From Pseudomonadota bacterium (GTDB lineage Bacteria > Pseudomonadota > Alphaproteobacteria > Sphingomonadales > Sphingomonadaceae): a stretch of DNA of 64,000 bases. The number at the start of each line of letters is the position of its first letter. Positions within the stretch are counted from its first letter, which is position 1. Below, piece by piece: positions 53,435 through 62,804 of the stretch. The notes under the pieces were generated by a model. It was given only the letters and a program-made list of their open reading frames with translations, had not been told where the DNA came from and did not search any database. The stretch covers positions 62,001-126,000 of the forward strand of contig JAEXAY010000004.1 in NCBI GenBank assembly GCA_023457895.1, written 5' to 3'. A program made the position numbers and the translations under genes.

Positions 53435-54506
53435 CATCGGCCATATCGACGTCTCTGGCGAGGAAAGTCTGGCCGATCCCGCGCGCCAGCAAAAAGGGAA
53501 TACGACCGCCGCTCGCCTTCTTGTCATGCGCCATGTGAGCAGCAAACGCCGCGCCGCTGGCGCTGACTCCGGCCCCCTTGAGCCCGTCCGGCAGACCCGC
53601 CGCCCGCAGATGCGCGGCGACGCGCTCGGCGTCCTCCGCTGTGCAAAGACCGGCCCGGACGGAATAACGGAAGGCGAGCGCCATTCCGGCCGCGACCGCC
53701 TCGCCGTGGAGCAGCCGGTCCGAAAAGCCGGTGTCGGCTTCTAGCGCATGGCCGAAAGTGTGGCCGAGATTGAGCAGCGCGCGGGCGCCGCTCGTTTCCC
53801 GCTCGTCCGCGCCGACGATGCGCGCCTTGGCCGCGACGCTGTGCGCGATGGCATGACGCCGGGCCTCGGCACCGCCGCGCAGCAGCTGTGCGCCATGATT
53901 CTCGCACCAGGCGAAGAAAGCGGCATCGTCGATCAGGCCATATTTGACCACTTCGGCGTAGCCCGCCCGGACTTCGCGCTCGGGTAGCGTGTCGAGCGTT
54001 GTCGGGTCGATCAGCACCATCACCGGCTGGTGAAAGGCGCCCACGAGGTTCTTGCCCGCAGCCGTGTTGATCGCGGTCTTGCCGCCAACGCTCGAATCAA
54101 CTTGCGCGAGAAGGCTGGTCGGGATCTGGACGAAGTTGCAGCCGCGCTTGACGATGCTCGCGGCAAAACCGGTGAGATCGCCAATCACGCCGCCGCCGAG
54201 CGCGAAGATCGCTTCCGACCGTTCCACACCAATAAGGAGCAGGTCATCGACCAGCCGCGATAGCCTATCCCAGCTCTTGCTGCCTTCACCGGCGGGGAGG
54301 GTAAATAGGATGGGCGCGATATGGGCGGCTTCAAGCGATGCCTGAAGGCGCGGTAACTGGGCATTGGCAACATTTTCGTCGGTGACGATGATCGCGCGCT
54401 CGCGCGGCAGCCAGGGGGCCAGCACTTCTCCGGCGCGGTCGAGGAGACCGTCCTCGATCAGGATGTCATAGCTGCGGTTGCCGAGCGGCACGGTGATCGT
54501 CGTCAT
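53403..54506 (-). CDS. aroB: 3-Dehydroquinate synthase
   Basis: A 367-residue NAD- and metal-dependent enzyme of the shikimate pathway, converting DAHP to 3-dehydroquinate. The NAD region ALGGGVIGDLTGFAAS, the QIPTSLLAQVDSSVGGKTAIN substrate segment and HTFGHALEA metal ligands are clear. ATG 54506 overlaps the aroK stop (ATGA), giving an aroK-aroB operon. Confidence 0.97.
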   Translation of the reverse strand: MTTITVPLGNRSYDILIEDGLLDRAGEVLAPWLPRERAIIVTDENVANAQLPRLQASLEAAHIAPILFTLPAGEGSKSWDRLSRLVDDLLLIGVERSEAIFALGGGVIGDLTGFAASIVKRGCNFVQIPTSLLAQVDSSVGGKTAINTAAGKNLVGAFHQPVMVLIDPTTLDTLPEREVRAGYAEVVKYGLIDDAAFFAWCENHGAQLLRGGAEARRHAIAHSVAAKARIVGADERETSGARALLNLGHTFGHALEADTGFSDRLLHGEAVAAGMALAFRYSVRAGLCTAEDAERVAAHLRAAGLPDGLKGAGVSASGAAFAAHMAHDKKASGGRIPFLLARGIGQTFLARDVDMADVTAFLDAEPR

Positions 54507-55093
54507 GCGGGTCCTTGGCTTTCCTGCCATGCGGTGATGGCGTCGAGAATTGCGCGCACGGCTTCGTCATGGGGTGACCGGTTCGAGGTTACGTGAATAT
54601 GCGCCTCGGCATAGACCGGGTTGCGCTTGGCAGCGAGATCGGCGAGCACCGCTTTGGGATCCTTGCCAGCGAGCAGCGGGCGGGTGTTGCGTCGCCCGAC
54701 CCGGTCCGCCAGCACGGCGATATCGGCATCGAGCCAGATCGCCAGTCCCTTTTCCATGATGAGCGCGCGCGTTTCCTCGTTCATGAACGCGCCGCCGCCG
54801 GTCGCCAGCACCATTGGCTGATTGCCAAGCAGCCGCGCAATCACGCGGCGTTCGCCATCGCGGAAGCCGTTTTCGCCATAGAGTTCGAAGATATCCGCAA
54901 CGCTCATGTCGGCGGCTTTTTCGATTTCCTCATCGGCGTCGACGAACTTGAGCCCGAGCCGCGAAGCGAGCCGCTTGCCAACCGTCGTCTTGCCGACACC
55001 CATCAGTCCGACCAGCACGATCGGCCGGTCGATCTTGAGCGGCGGCGGCCGGTGCGGGTGGGTGTCTCGACCATGAGATGCAGAAGCAGGCAT
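54503..55093 (-). CDS. aroK: Shikimate kinase
   Basis: A 196-residue P-loop kinase phosphorylating shikimate. Walker A GLMGVGKTTVGKRLA, the shikimate-binding FVDADEEIE and GENGFRDGERR, and ATGGGAF are present. I chose ATG 55093; the first ~20 residues are variable. It precedes aroB on the same transcript. RRNTRPLL is the lid region. Confidence 0.95.
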   Translation of the reverse strand: MPASASHGRDTHPHRPPPLKIDRPIVLVGLMGVGKTTVGKRLASRLGLKFVDADEEIEKAADMSVADIFELYGENGFRDGERRVIARLLGNQPMVLATGGGAFMNEETRALIMEKGLAIWLDADIAVLADRVGRRNTRPLLAGKDPKAVLADLAAKRNPVYAEAHIHVTSNRSPHDEAVRAILDAITAWQESQGPA

Positions 55094-55179
55094 GTGCCGG
55101 GCTATAGAGGCGCACCTTGCCCTGCCGCAAGCTCCATCGCGCTTGCGCAACAGGGCCTGAGCGATTATCGCCTCGGGTC

Positions 55180-55320
55180 ATGTCCCGCCGCCTCTATTAT
55201 CTGCTGATCGCCGCCGTGATCCTGTTCGGCCTCATTTTCCTGCTGAGCCGGATGGATGGCGAACAACCGCTCAAACCGATGGAAGCGCCGGTGACCGCAC
55301 CGGACGTGAAACAGGGTTAA
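55180..55320 (+). CDS. 46-residue membrane protein
   Basis: A small protein MSRRLYYLLIAAVILFGLIF... with one span (about 6-24) and a short polar tail ending KQG. It lies divergent to aroK, before the large exported protein. It has no recognised family. A promoter-sized gap of about 85 bases separates it from aroK. Confidence 0.55.
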   Translation: MSRRLYYLLIAAVILFGLIFLLSRMDGEQPLKPMEAPVTAPDVKQG

Positions 55321-55354
55321 CTTCCGCGTATCGCGGGTGTAATCGCTACAGGCC

Positions 55355-57307
55355 ATGAAAGCTTCGATCGGCATGAAAACGCGTTCCTTCATCGGGGTGG
55401 CCCTTCTCGCAGGCACCGCTTCGCTGGTCTTTTCGCTTCCGGCCGGGAGCCAGGAATCGATCCTTCCGCCAGGCTTTGGCACGCCGGAGAAGGCAGAGCC
55501 CAAGGCCAAGCAGGAACCGCGCAAGTCCGAACCGCAGAAATCGGAACGGCGCACCAGCGATCAGCCGAAGAGCGAACCGAAAACCGAGCCTAAGGCCGAT
55601 CCGGCTCCCCAGTCCTCTGCAGCGCCATCAACCCAGCCCGCACCTCCGGTCACCGGCGATGCTGGCGGCGATGTCCCGCGCATGTCATCGCCTTCGCAAC
55701 CGGGTGACGGCGGCACGGTCGAAAGTTCTGATCCCGGCCGGGATGATGGAGAAAACGCTTCCGGCGACGAGATCACCCGCGTTCGTAAATATGACCTTCC
55801 AGCCGGGTCGCGTCGCTCGCTCGATCGCATCGGACCTCTGACCGCGGCGGAAGGCGGGCTTGGTCCCACCGCCTTCTGGGGCGCGGGCGGCAATTATCTC
55901 TCGATCCTCATGGACAAGACCAACGCGCCTTTGGTGTCGCGCTGGGGCTCCATCCTGCTTAGGCGCGCTCTGCTGTCATCGGTGGATACGCCGACGACGA
56001 TTAATGGCGCGGATTTCGTTGCCGCGCGCGCCAGTCTGTTGCTGCGCATGGGTGAAGCCAACGCGGCGCGCGAACTGGTCCAGAGCGTTGATCCCGACAA
56101 GGCCACGCCCAAGCTGCTCGCGGCGGCGTTGCCGATCTATATGGCCAATGCCGACCCCGGCGGCCTTTGTCCGCTGGTGCCCAAGGGCCTGCAGAACAGC
56201 AAGGACGGCAAGTGGGAACTCGCGCGTGGCATGTGCACCGCACTGTCCGGCGATGCCAGCACCGCAGGCGTGATCGTCGATCGCGCCGCACGCAAGGCAG
56301 ACATCGAAGGTATTGACGGGCGCCTTGCCGAGAAAATCCTGGGCGCCAGTACCAATGGACGCCGCGCCGTCAAGATCGAATGGGACGGTGTGAAGCAACT
56401 GACCCCGTGGCGCTTCGGCCTTGCGACCGCGACCGGCGTCGATATTCCGGCCAACCTGTTCAACACCGGCGGTTCTGAAATGCGGGCGTGGCAAAGCCTT
56501 GCGCCGATGACGTCGCTCAACGGACGAGTGGGGGCAGCGCCGGTTGCGGCTGGCCTTGGCGTGCTGTCCAACCGCGCCTATGTCGACCTCGTGAGCGCGG
56601 CTTACGACAGCCAGGACCGCGACGAGAACGTAGAAACAGAGGGAGAATTGCTGCGGACCGCCTATGCTGGTGAAACGCTGGGCGCACGGCTGACCGCGAT
56701 CCGCCAGCTTTGGGCCGACGGCGGCAAGGCAGGTGATCCCTATTCAGGTCAGGTGCTGACCGCCCGTGCGGCGGCGCGCATCCCGGTCAATTTCGAAGTC
56801 GGTGATGATATGGGCAGGCTCATCGCCTCGATGCTGAGTGCCGGGCTCGATGTGAATGCTGCGGCCTGGGCGCCGGTTGCGGAAGAAGGGTCAGACGCAT
56901 GGGCGCTACTGGCGCTTGCATCGCCGACGCCACTCAAAGGGGTCGATTCAGGCTCGGTTGGCAGTTTCGTCAGCAATGATGACAGCGCGAATTCGCTGAA
57001 GAGCAAGATTCTTGTGGCCTCGCTTGCGGGGCTCGGCCGTCTTGACCAGAAATCGCTCACCTCGCTCGCAAGCGAGCTCGAAATGAACTTCTCGCGTCAA
57101 AGCGACTGGGCGGTGGCAATTCAGAAAGCGGCCGATGCTGATCAGGCCGGTACAGTCGCGCTGCTCGCGGCGGTCGGGCTGCAGGGCGATGGCTGGGACA
57201 AGATGAACCCGCTTCATCTTTACCATATCACCTCGGCTCTGGCCAAGGTCGGCCTGACGGCGGAAGCGCGCATGATCGCCGCTGAAGCGGTTGCGCGCAG
57301 CGGGTAG
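55355..57307 (+). CDS. Large exported protein of unknown function
   Basis: A 650-residue protein with a signal peptide (FIGVALLAGTASLVFSLPAG), a Lys/Pro/Glu-rich low-complexity region (about 45-145) and a long alpha-helical remainder with Ala/Leu-rich, TPR-like stretches (ASLLLRMGEANAARELVQSV, LAAALPIYMANADPGGLCPL). A periplasmic helical scaffold is likely; I do not recognise the family. xerD follows six bases after the stop, suggesting one operon with xerD and accA. Confidence 0.7.
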   Translation: MKASIGMKTRSFIGVALLAGTASLVFSLPAGSQESILPPGFGTPEKAEPKAKQEPRKSEPQKSERRTSDQPKSEPKTEPKADPAPQSSAAPSTQPAPPVTGDAGGDVPRMSSPSQPGDGGTVESSDPGRDDGENASGDEITRVRKYDLPAGSRRSLDRIGPLTAAEGGLGPTAFWGAGGNYLSILMDKTNAPLVSRWGSILLRRALLSSVDTPTTINGADFVAARASLLLRMGEANAARELVQSVDPDKATPKLLAAALPIYMANADPGGLCPLVPKGLQNSKDGKWELARGMCTALSGDASTAGVIVDRAARKADIEGIDGRLAEKILGASTNGRRAVKIEWDGVKQLTPWRFGLATATGVDIPANLFNTGGSEMRAWQSLAPMTSLNGRVGAAPVAAGLGVLSNRAYVDLVSAAYDSQDRDENVETEGELLRTAYAGETLGARLTAIRQLWADGGKAGDPYSGQVLTARAAARIPVNFEVGDDMGRLIASMLSAGLDVNAAAWAPVAEEGSDAWALLALASPTPLKGVDSGSVGSFVSNDDSANSLKSKILVASLAGLGRLDQKSLTSLASELEMNFSRQSDWAVAIQKAADADQAGTVALLAAVGLQGDGWDKMNPLHLYHITSALAKVGLTAEARMIAAEAVARSG

Positions 57308-57312
57308 CCGCC

Positions 57313-58254
57313 TTGGCGCACGACGATGACCGGGCGCTGATCGAGCGATTTCTGGAAATGATGATGGCGGAACGCGGGGCCGCCAAAAACACCCTTGCGG
57401 CCTACCGCAGCGATCTCCTGCAGGCAGCGGAAGCCATGCCGGGCGGGCTCGTCGGGGCCGATCCCGCGGCATTGCAGGCGCTGGCTGGCAACTGGAGCGG
57501 CTTTGCAGCGTCGACCGCCATGCGGAAAATGTCGGCTCTGCGCCATTTCTACCGTTTTCTCGTCGAGGAACGCGTGATCGCCGATGATCCTTCGCAAGGT
57601 CTCGAACGGCCCCGTGCCCGCCGCCCGCTGCCGAAGATTCTCACCCATCAGGATGTCGAAAAATTGTTCGCCCTGCTCGAAGAGCGTACCAGCGGCGAGC
57701 ATCCGCCAATGGCCGACCTCCGCCTGCTGCTGATGCTGGAACTCCTCTATGGGTCTGGACTTCGCGCGAGCGAACTGGTGAGCCTGCCGCGCAGCGCTAT
57801 TCAGCCCGACCGGCCGTTCATGATCATTACAGGGAAGGGTGGCAAGGACCGGCTGGTACCGCTGTCCGATCGCGCGAGGCTGGTGGCGGGGCGCTGGGCC
57901 GCCTTTGCCGATGCCGACCGCCCTTGGCTGTTTCCGTCCGGAAAATCCCATATTTCTCGGATTCGTCTCTATCAGATGATCAAGCAGCTCGCGGCCGCTG
58001 CCGGCATCGATCCGGACCGGATCAGTCCTCATATATTACGCCACGCCTTTGCGACCCATTTGCTCGAAGGCGGCGCGGACCTGCGCGCGCTGCAGACGCT
58101 GCTCGGCCATGCCGACATTGCGACCACGGAAATTTACACGCATGTCGACAGCAAGCGGCTGGTCGATCTGGTGAATGCCCGCCATCCGTTGGCGCAGCGT
58201 ACTATTGGGCGGAGGCCCACAAGCGGCGTTGACGGGAAGGCGGCAGATGCGTAA
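57313..58254 (+). CDS. xerD: Tyrosine recombinase XerD
   Basis: A 313-residue site-specific recombinase resolving chromosome dimers at dif with XerC under FtsK control. Catalytic residues are R151 (GSGLRASEL), K175, H240 and R243 (HILRHAFATH), H266 and nucleophile Y275 (EIYTHV). The frame has no upstream ATG or GTG before a codon context typical of the family, so TTG 57313 is the best start. XerD over XerC by pattern; no mobile element surrounds it. Confidence 0.92.
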   Translation: MAHDDDRALIERFLEMMMAERGAAKNTLAAYRSDLLQAAEAMPGGLVGADPAALQALAGNWSGFAASTAMRKMSALRHFYRFLVEERVIADDPSQGLERPRARRPLPKILTHQDVEKLFALLEERTSGEHPPMADLRLLLMLELLYGSGLRASELVSLPRSAIQPDRPFMIITGKGGKDRLVPLSDRARLVAGRWAAFADADRPWLFPSGKSHISRIRLYQMIKQLAAAAGIDPDRISPHILRHAFATHLLEGGADLRALQTLLGHADIATTEIYTHVDSKRLVDLVNARHPLAQRTIGRRPTSGVDGKAADA

Positions 58255-58266
58255 CCGCCTTGTCCC

Positions 58267-59214
58267 ATGGTAAGTTTTCTCGATTTCGAAAAACAGGTCG
58301 CGGCGCTCGATCAGCGCATCACCGAGTTGCGCGAAACGGCTGATGACAGCCCGGTCGATATCGAAAACGAGATTGACAAGCTTGAAGTCAAGTCGGGCAA
58401 GCTGTTGGCGGATATCTACGGCAAGCTCAGTCCGTGGCAGAAGACGCAGGTTGCACGGCATCCGGAGCGGCCGCATTTCAAACATTATATTGCCGGCCTG
58501 TTTGACGAGTTTTTACCGCTCGCGGGTGATCGCGCCTTTGCCGACGATCAGGCCATATTGGGTGGACTGGCGCGGATGGGCGATCGCCGCCTTATGGTGA
58601 TCGGCCATGAAAAGGGTGACGATACCGCGAGCCGTCTCAAGCATAATTTCGGCATGGGCAAGCCGGAAGGCTATCGCAAGGCAATCCGTCTGATGCAGCT
58701 CGCGGACCGGTTCGGGTTACCGGTCGTGACGCTGGTTGATACATCCGGCGCCTTTCCTGGCGTTCAGGCCGAAGAGCGTGGTCAGGCCGAAGCCATTGCA
58801 CGCTCGACCGAGCAGTGCCTCGCGCTTGGCGTGCCGATGGTGGCGGCGATCGTCGGCGAAGGCGGGTCGGGCGGTGCGATTGCGCTGGCGGCTGCCAACC
58901 GCGTGCTGATGCTGGAACATGCGGTCTATTCGGTGATTTCCCCTGAAGGCTGCGCGTCAATCCTGTGGCGCACCGCCGACAAGGCCAGCGACGCGGCGGT
59001 CGCGATGCAGGTGACGGCACAGGATCTGAAAAAACTCGACGTGATCGACGAAATCGTCGCCGAACCGGTTGGTGGCGCGCATCGTGACCATGCTGCGGTT
59101 TTCGCGAGCCTGTCCGGCGCGATCGGCCGTAACCTCGACGAGCTTGCGGGCAAGACTGCGCAGTGGCTCCGTCACGACCGCGAGGAAAAATTCCTCAAGA
59201 TGGGCAGCCTTTAG
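58267..59214 (+). CDS. accA: Acetyl-CoA carboxylase carboxyltransferase subunit alpha
   Basis: A 315-residue subunit of the carboxyltransferase making malonyl-CoA for fatty acids. MVSFLDFEKQVAALDQRI at the start, RHPERPHFKHYI, GRNFGM-like KHNFGMGKPEGYRKA and the GEGGSGGAIALAAANRVLM oxyanion region are characteristic. It is 12 bases after xerD. The partner accD is not in the window. Confidence 0.97.
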   Translation: MVSFLDFEKQVAALDQRITELRETADDSPVDIENEIDKLEVKSGKLLADIYGKLSPWQKTQVARHPERPHFKHYIAGLFDEFLPLAGDRAFADDQAILGGLARMGDRRLMVIGHEKGDDTASRLKHNFGMGKPEGYRKAIRLMQLADRFGLPVVTLVDTSGAFPGVQAEERGQAEAIARSTEQCLALGVPMVAAIVGEGGSGGAIALAAANRVLMLEHAVYSVISPEGCASILWRTADKASDAAVAMQVTAQDLKKLDVIDEIVAEPVGGAHRDHAAVFASLSGAIGRNLDELAGKTAQWLRHDREEKFLKMGSL

Positions 59215-59382
59215 CCGGTCCGTCGAATCGCTGTATCTCCGATGAACTGCGCCGCCACGCAAGGTTCAGCCCGCACGACTTAATTTCAAGCTCCGGAACC
59301 CTTCGACCGCGTCATGGTTATAGGGTGGTGTCGATATCATCTTGATGTCAAACGAAAGAGTTGGTCAGAAGAGGGGTCAGCC

Positions 59383-60882
59383 ATGAAGAAGATCAGTATT
59401 TTTGGAATCTCGGCAGCCGCATTGGTTTTTGCCGGATGTGCCGCGACAACGGCAACTGCGCAGTCGGGTGCCAAGGCCGGCGCGGTCCAGTCGATTTCTG
59501 CCAGTGACAAGCAGGAAGGCGCCAAGGCCCACCCGCAGTTGATGCAGGAGTTTGGCGGCGCCTACACGGCAGGCAATCAGGACGATTACGTTACCCGGAT
59601 CGGACAGAATATCGCGGTCCAATCGGGGCTGTCGAACGCGCGGAGCGATTTTACCGTAACCTTGCTCAATTCGCCGGTGAATAACGCCTTCGCGATTCCG
59701 GGCGGTTATGTTTATGTCACCCGTCAGCTGATGGGCCTGATGAATGACGAAGCAGAACTTGCTGGTGTTCTCGGGCACGAAGTGGGCCATGTTGCGGCAC
59801 GCCATTCAAAGGCGCGTCAAAAGGCGGCAACCCAAAATTCGATCATCGGCGTCCTGGGCACCATACTTGGCGGCGTGATAGGCGGTGACGGCGGTGGCCT
59901 GGGCGGACTTATCGGGCAGGGCCTGCAAAATTATTCAATGCAGTTTGCCCAGATGGCTACGCTGAAATTCTCGCGTACGCAGGAGTTGCAGGCAGATGAT
60001 CTTGGCATCAATTACCTGCGCAGTGCAGGATATGACACCGACGCGCTTTCATCCATGCTGGCTTCGCTTGCCAACCAGACCAATCTGGAGGCGCGGGTTG
60101 CTGGTCAGGACGCGCGATCGTTGCCGGAATGGGCTAGTACTCACCCTGATCCCGCATCGCGCGTGACGCGTGCGCTGTCGCAGGCTCGCAAGGTTGGTGG
60201 CACCGAAGGGATTCGCAACCGCGACCAATTCCTCAACGCGCTGGACGGAGTTATGTATGACGATGACCCGCGTCAGGGCGTGGTCGAAGGCCGCACCTTC
60301 CGGCATCCGGATCTGAAACTCGGTTTCACGATTCCCACCGGTTTTGCGATGTCGAATGGAACCCAGGCGATCTCGATCGGCGGCAATTCCGGCCAGGCGA
60401 TCTTTACCATGGCGCAATATAATGGCGACATGCAGAATTATGTCGATACCGCCATGCGCTCGGTGTTAGGGCAAACCCAAGCCCAGTTCGGCGAATTGCA
60501 GCGAACCACGGTCAATGGCATCCCGGCTTATTATCGCCTGGCGCGTGTCTCGACCCAGCAAGGCCAGGTTGATCTGACGGTATTCGCATACGAATTTGCG
60601 CGCGACCGTGCTTACCACTTTATCACCAAGGCTCAGGCGGGGCGCTCGTCGGTATTCAATCCGATGTTCCAGAGCGTACGCCGCCTGTCGGATTCTGAAG
60701 CCGCGGCGATCAAGCCGCGTAAGATTGATGTTGTGACGGTTGGTGCAGGTGACACGGTCTCGTCGCTATCGGCCCGGATGGCCTATCCAGACTATAAGCA
60801 GGAGCGTTTTTTGGTGCTTAACGGATTTAAGGCAGGTCAGGCACTGGCCCGGGGACAGCGGGTCAAGATTGTGCGATATTGA
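59383..60882 (+). CDS. M48 family metalloprotease lipoprotein (BepA-like)
   Basis: A 499-residue lipoprotein: lipobox VFAGC with Cys19, an M48 zinc site HEVGH at 132-136 followed by the third ligand in QELQADDLG, and a helical repeat after it. The last ~55 residues (VGAGDTVSSLSARM... RGQRVKIVRY) look like a LysM-type peptidoglycan-binding domain. AGAGGGG supports ATG 59383. Outer-membrane protein quality control, as for BepA, is inferred. Confidence 0.88.
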   Translation: MKKISIFGISAAALVFAGCAATTATAQSGAKAGAVQSISASDKQEGAKAHPQLMQEFGGAYTAGNQDDYVTRIGQNIAVQSGLSNARSDFTVTLLNSPVNNAFAIPGGYVYVTRQLMGLMNDEAELAGVLGHEVGHVAARHSKARQKAATQNSIIGVLGTILGGVIGGDGGGLGGLIGQGLQNYSMQFAQMATLKFSRTQELQADDLGINYLRSAGYDTDALSSMLASLANQTNLEARVAGQDARSLPEWASTHPDPASRVTRALSQARKVGGTEGIRNRDQFLNALDGVMYDDDPRQGVVEGRTFRHPDLKLGFTIPTGFAMSNGTQAISIGGNSGQAIFTMAQYNGDMQNYVDTAMRSVLGQTQAQFGELQRTTVNGIPAYYRLARVSTQQGQVDLTVFAYEFARDRAYHFITKAQAGRSSVFNPMFQSVRRLSDSEAAAIKPRKIDVVTVGAGDTVSSLSARMAYPDYKQERFLVLNGFKAGQALARGQRVKIVRY

Positions 60883-60919
60883 AATTAACGCACAATATTA
60901 GAGATTTAAAAATTTAAAG

Positions 60920-60960
60920 AAGAAGACGGCTATTCTTAAGAATAGCCGTCTTCTTTTTTT
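60920..60960. terminator. Bidirectional Rho-independent terminator
   Basis: An 18-bp perfect inverted repeat (60920-60937 and 60938-60955, centred on TTCTTAAGAA) is followed by a T-run to 60960; A-rich bases on the other side serve the opposite strand. It ends both the M48 gene (plus) and the pilin gene (minus, stop at 60964). Confidence 0.93.
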
Positions 60961-60963
60961 TGA

Positions 60964-61170
60964 TTAGTTGCCGCTCGGAGTGGTGTCTGCGCCGCTGGCT
61001 TCAACTGCTTCATTCATTTCGTTGGCGGCACCATTAAAGGTATCCTTGACGCCATTGCCAACGAAGGTAAACGCCGAAATGCCAGCGACAGCAATCAGTG
61101 CTGCAATAAGGCCATATTCGATAGCGGTTGCGGCTTCTTCGTTGCGGATCATCTTCTTCAGGAATGTCAT
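60964..61170 (-). CDS. Flp-type pilin 1
   Basis: A 68-residue prepilin, MTFLKKMIRNEEAATAIEYG then a hydrophobic helix (LIAALIAVAGISAF). The EEAATAIEY region is the Flp processing site with Ala at -1, and the C-terminus is Gly/Asn-rich. AGGAG precedes ATG 61170. Flp pilins form Tad pili, but no tad/cpa genes are in the window. Confidence 0.9.
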   Translation of the reverse strand: MTFLKKMIRNEEAATAIEYGLIAALIAVAGISAFTFVGNGVKDTFNGAANEMNEAVEASGADTTPSGN

Positions 61171-61283
61171 GTTGGTCTCCTTTGTTTCAAGCTTTAATTT
61201 ACCCGGTTGAAACATGTAAATGTTCAACGATCTTGTCTCTAGAACAGAAAGGTTTTTAATTTATTAATCTCGGGAAAGGTTTA

Positions 61284-61460
61284 TCAGTTGTTCATCGCTT
61301 CGGTGGATTCGCTTGCAACGCCGTTCCACACGTTCATCGCTACACTGCCAAAATATTTCAAGCTGCCTAGCGCTGCGATACAGATAAGGGCTGCAATCAG
61401 CCCATATTCGACGGCCGTCGCGGCCCGTTCGGACCGCAGCAGGCAGAGTAACTTGGTCAT
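61284..61460 (-). CDS. Flp-type pilin 2
   Basis: A 58-residue prepilin, MTKLLCLLRSERAATAVEYG with helix LIAALICIAALGSL and a short tail ending MNN. It has the same RAATAVEY processing region as pilin 1 and extra cysteines in the helix. It lies 113 bases upstream of pilin 1 on the same strand; the AT-rich spacer could hold a promoter for pilin 1. Role as major or minor pilin is not clear. Confidence 0.85.
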   Translation of the reverse strand: MTKLLCLLRSERAATAVEYGLIAALICIAALGSLKYFGSVAMNVWNGVASESTEAMNN

Positions 61461-61554
61461 GGTCGCTCGCCCTATATTTATAGTTCCTGAGAATGCCATT
61501 ATGGGCAGGCCATCGTTAAGAAACTGTTATGACGATAAGGAATTGTAAAAATTT

Positions 61555-61980
61555 ATGCTGATGGTGGTCGCTGCCGCACTGATCGATGCCGATGGTCTGA
61601 TCCTCGTTCAACAACGCCCGGACGGGACCGCAATGGCCGGGCTATGGGAATTCCCGGGTGGAAAGATCGAAACAGGAGAGAGCCCCGAGAAGGCTCTGGT
61701 CCGTGAACTCGAGGAAGAACTCGGCATCGCCGTTGAGGAAGCCACGCTGTTGCCCTTCACCTTTGCCAGCGAGCCGCTGGGTGAGCGATATCTGCTTCTG
61801 CTACTTTATCTATGCCGGCAATGGAGCGGGGCGGTAATAGCCCGCCATGCGGCGGCACTCCAATGGTCGACGCCTGAGAACCTGCGTAATCTTTCAATGC
61901 CTCCCGCTGATGAGCCGCTGGTCGAGGCGTTGATCGGCTATTTAGGAGAAGGGGAGGCGGACGCCCATCCCGTGAAATAG
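61555..61980 (+). CDS. mutT: MutT-type Nudix hydrolase
   Basis: A 141-residue NTP pyrophosphohydrolase that likely removes 8-oxo-dGTP. The Nudix box spans G36 to I58 (GX5EX7REUXEEXGU, all positions present: E42, R50, E51, E54, E55, G57). LWEFPGGKIE before it is typical of MutT. Its 3' end overlaps the convergent methyltransferase by 43 bases. Confidence 0.92.
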   Translation: MLMVVAAALIDADGLILVQQRPDGTAMAGLWEFPGGKIETGESPEKALVRELEEELGIAVEEATLLPFTFASEPLGERYLLLLLYLCRQWSGAVIARHAAALQWSTPENLRNLSMPPADEPLVEALIGYLGEGEADAHPVK

Positions 61981-62759
61981 AGCAGATTGAACTGTTCGGT
62001 AACGCGACCATCATGATCTGCGCAGGATGCGAACGCTGTGGCCAACGCGATGCGATCCCGGCGCGAAACCGGATAGACCGGCCCTGCCAGGCAATTGGTG
62101 AGGCCGCTCGCCCGCAAATCATTGATCAGAGCCTGAATGCTACCGAACCGAACCTTTAGAGATTCCTGATCAGCCATCGGTAGCACATAGCCGCAGCGTT
62201 GCATGAGATCGCCCATCGCGCGGACATCAATTTGCGGATGAAAGCGAGCCACTGCGCCGCCGTTCTCCATTGCGCGGAATATGTGGCGCAGCGTCGAAAG
62301 GGTGCCCGCACCAAGCGCAACGCCCAGCAACACGCCGTTCGGCCGCAACAGCCTCCGGCACTGTATGAGCGCGCCGGGGACATCGTTGGTGCTTTCCAGC
62401 CCTCCATTCCACAAGATGGCATCGAAGGATGCTGGCTCCAGCGTACTGGTCAATAGCTGATCTTCATCGCACTGGATTGCGCCAGTCGTCGCGGCGAATG
62501 TGGCACCGGCATCGGTTAACGTCACGTCGATACCCCGCATACGCAGCATTTCGGCGAAACCAGGGCCATGCACTCCGACCAATAGCAGTTTCTCAATCGC
62601 AATCTCGAGATCATCCAGGCGCTCCGCGAGCCGCTCCATGAAGATCGGGGCCAGAAAATCCGTGCTGGGATTACCGGTTCGCGCAATGGCTGCCATCCTG
62701 TCGCGCCGCATACGAAGCCGCTGGCGGTCGAATATGTGGGGGGAAACGGTGCTGTCCAT
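61938..62759 (-). CDS. Class I SAM-dependent methyltransferase (BioC/NDUFAF5-like)
   Basis: A 273-residue protein. FDRQRLRMRRDRM near the start is the family N-terminus; KLLLVGVHGPGFAEMLR is a degenerate SAM motif I, FDAILWNGGLESTNDVPGAL motif post II, and RRLLRPNGVLLGVALG motif III. It resembles the BioC/NDUFAF5-type group often beside comF in alphaproteobacteria. The glycine motif is weak, so catalytic activity is not certain. It is divergent to comF, 45 bases apart. Confidence 0.8.
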   Translation of the reverse strand: MDSTVSPHIFDRQRLRMRRDRMAAIARTGNPSTDFLAPIFMERLAERLDDLEIAIEKLLLVGVHGPGFAEMLRMRGIDVTLTDAGATFAATTGAIQCDEDQLLTSTLEPASFDAILWNGGLESTNDVPGALIQCRRLLRPNGVLLGVALGAGTLSTLRHIFRAMENGGAVARFHPQIDVRAMGDLMQRCGYVLPMADQESLKVRFGSIQALINDLRASGLTNCLAGPVYPVSRRDRIALATAFASCADHDGRVTEQFNLLYFTGWASASPSPK

Positions 62760-62804
62760 GCCGACGGGCTTGTGCCGCGCGGCTTGCTCCTCCACAAGCC
62801 CCTA

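Noticed and set aside
57313..58254. Integrase of a mobile element
   Set aside because: The protein is a housekeeping Xer recombinase in an operon-like setting with accA; no att repeats, tRNA or phage genes are nearby.
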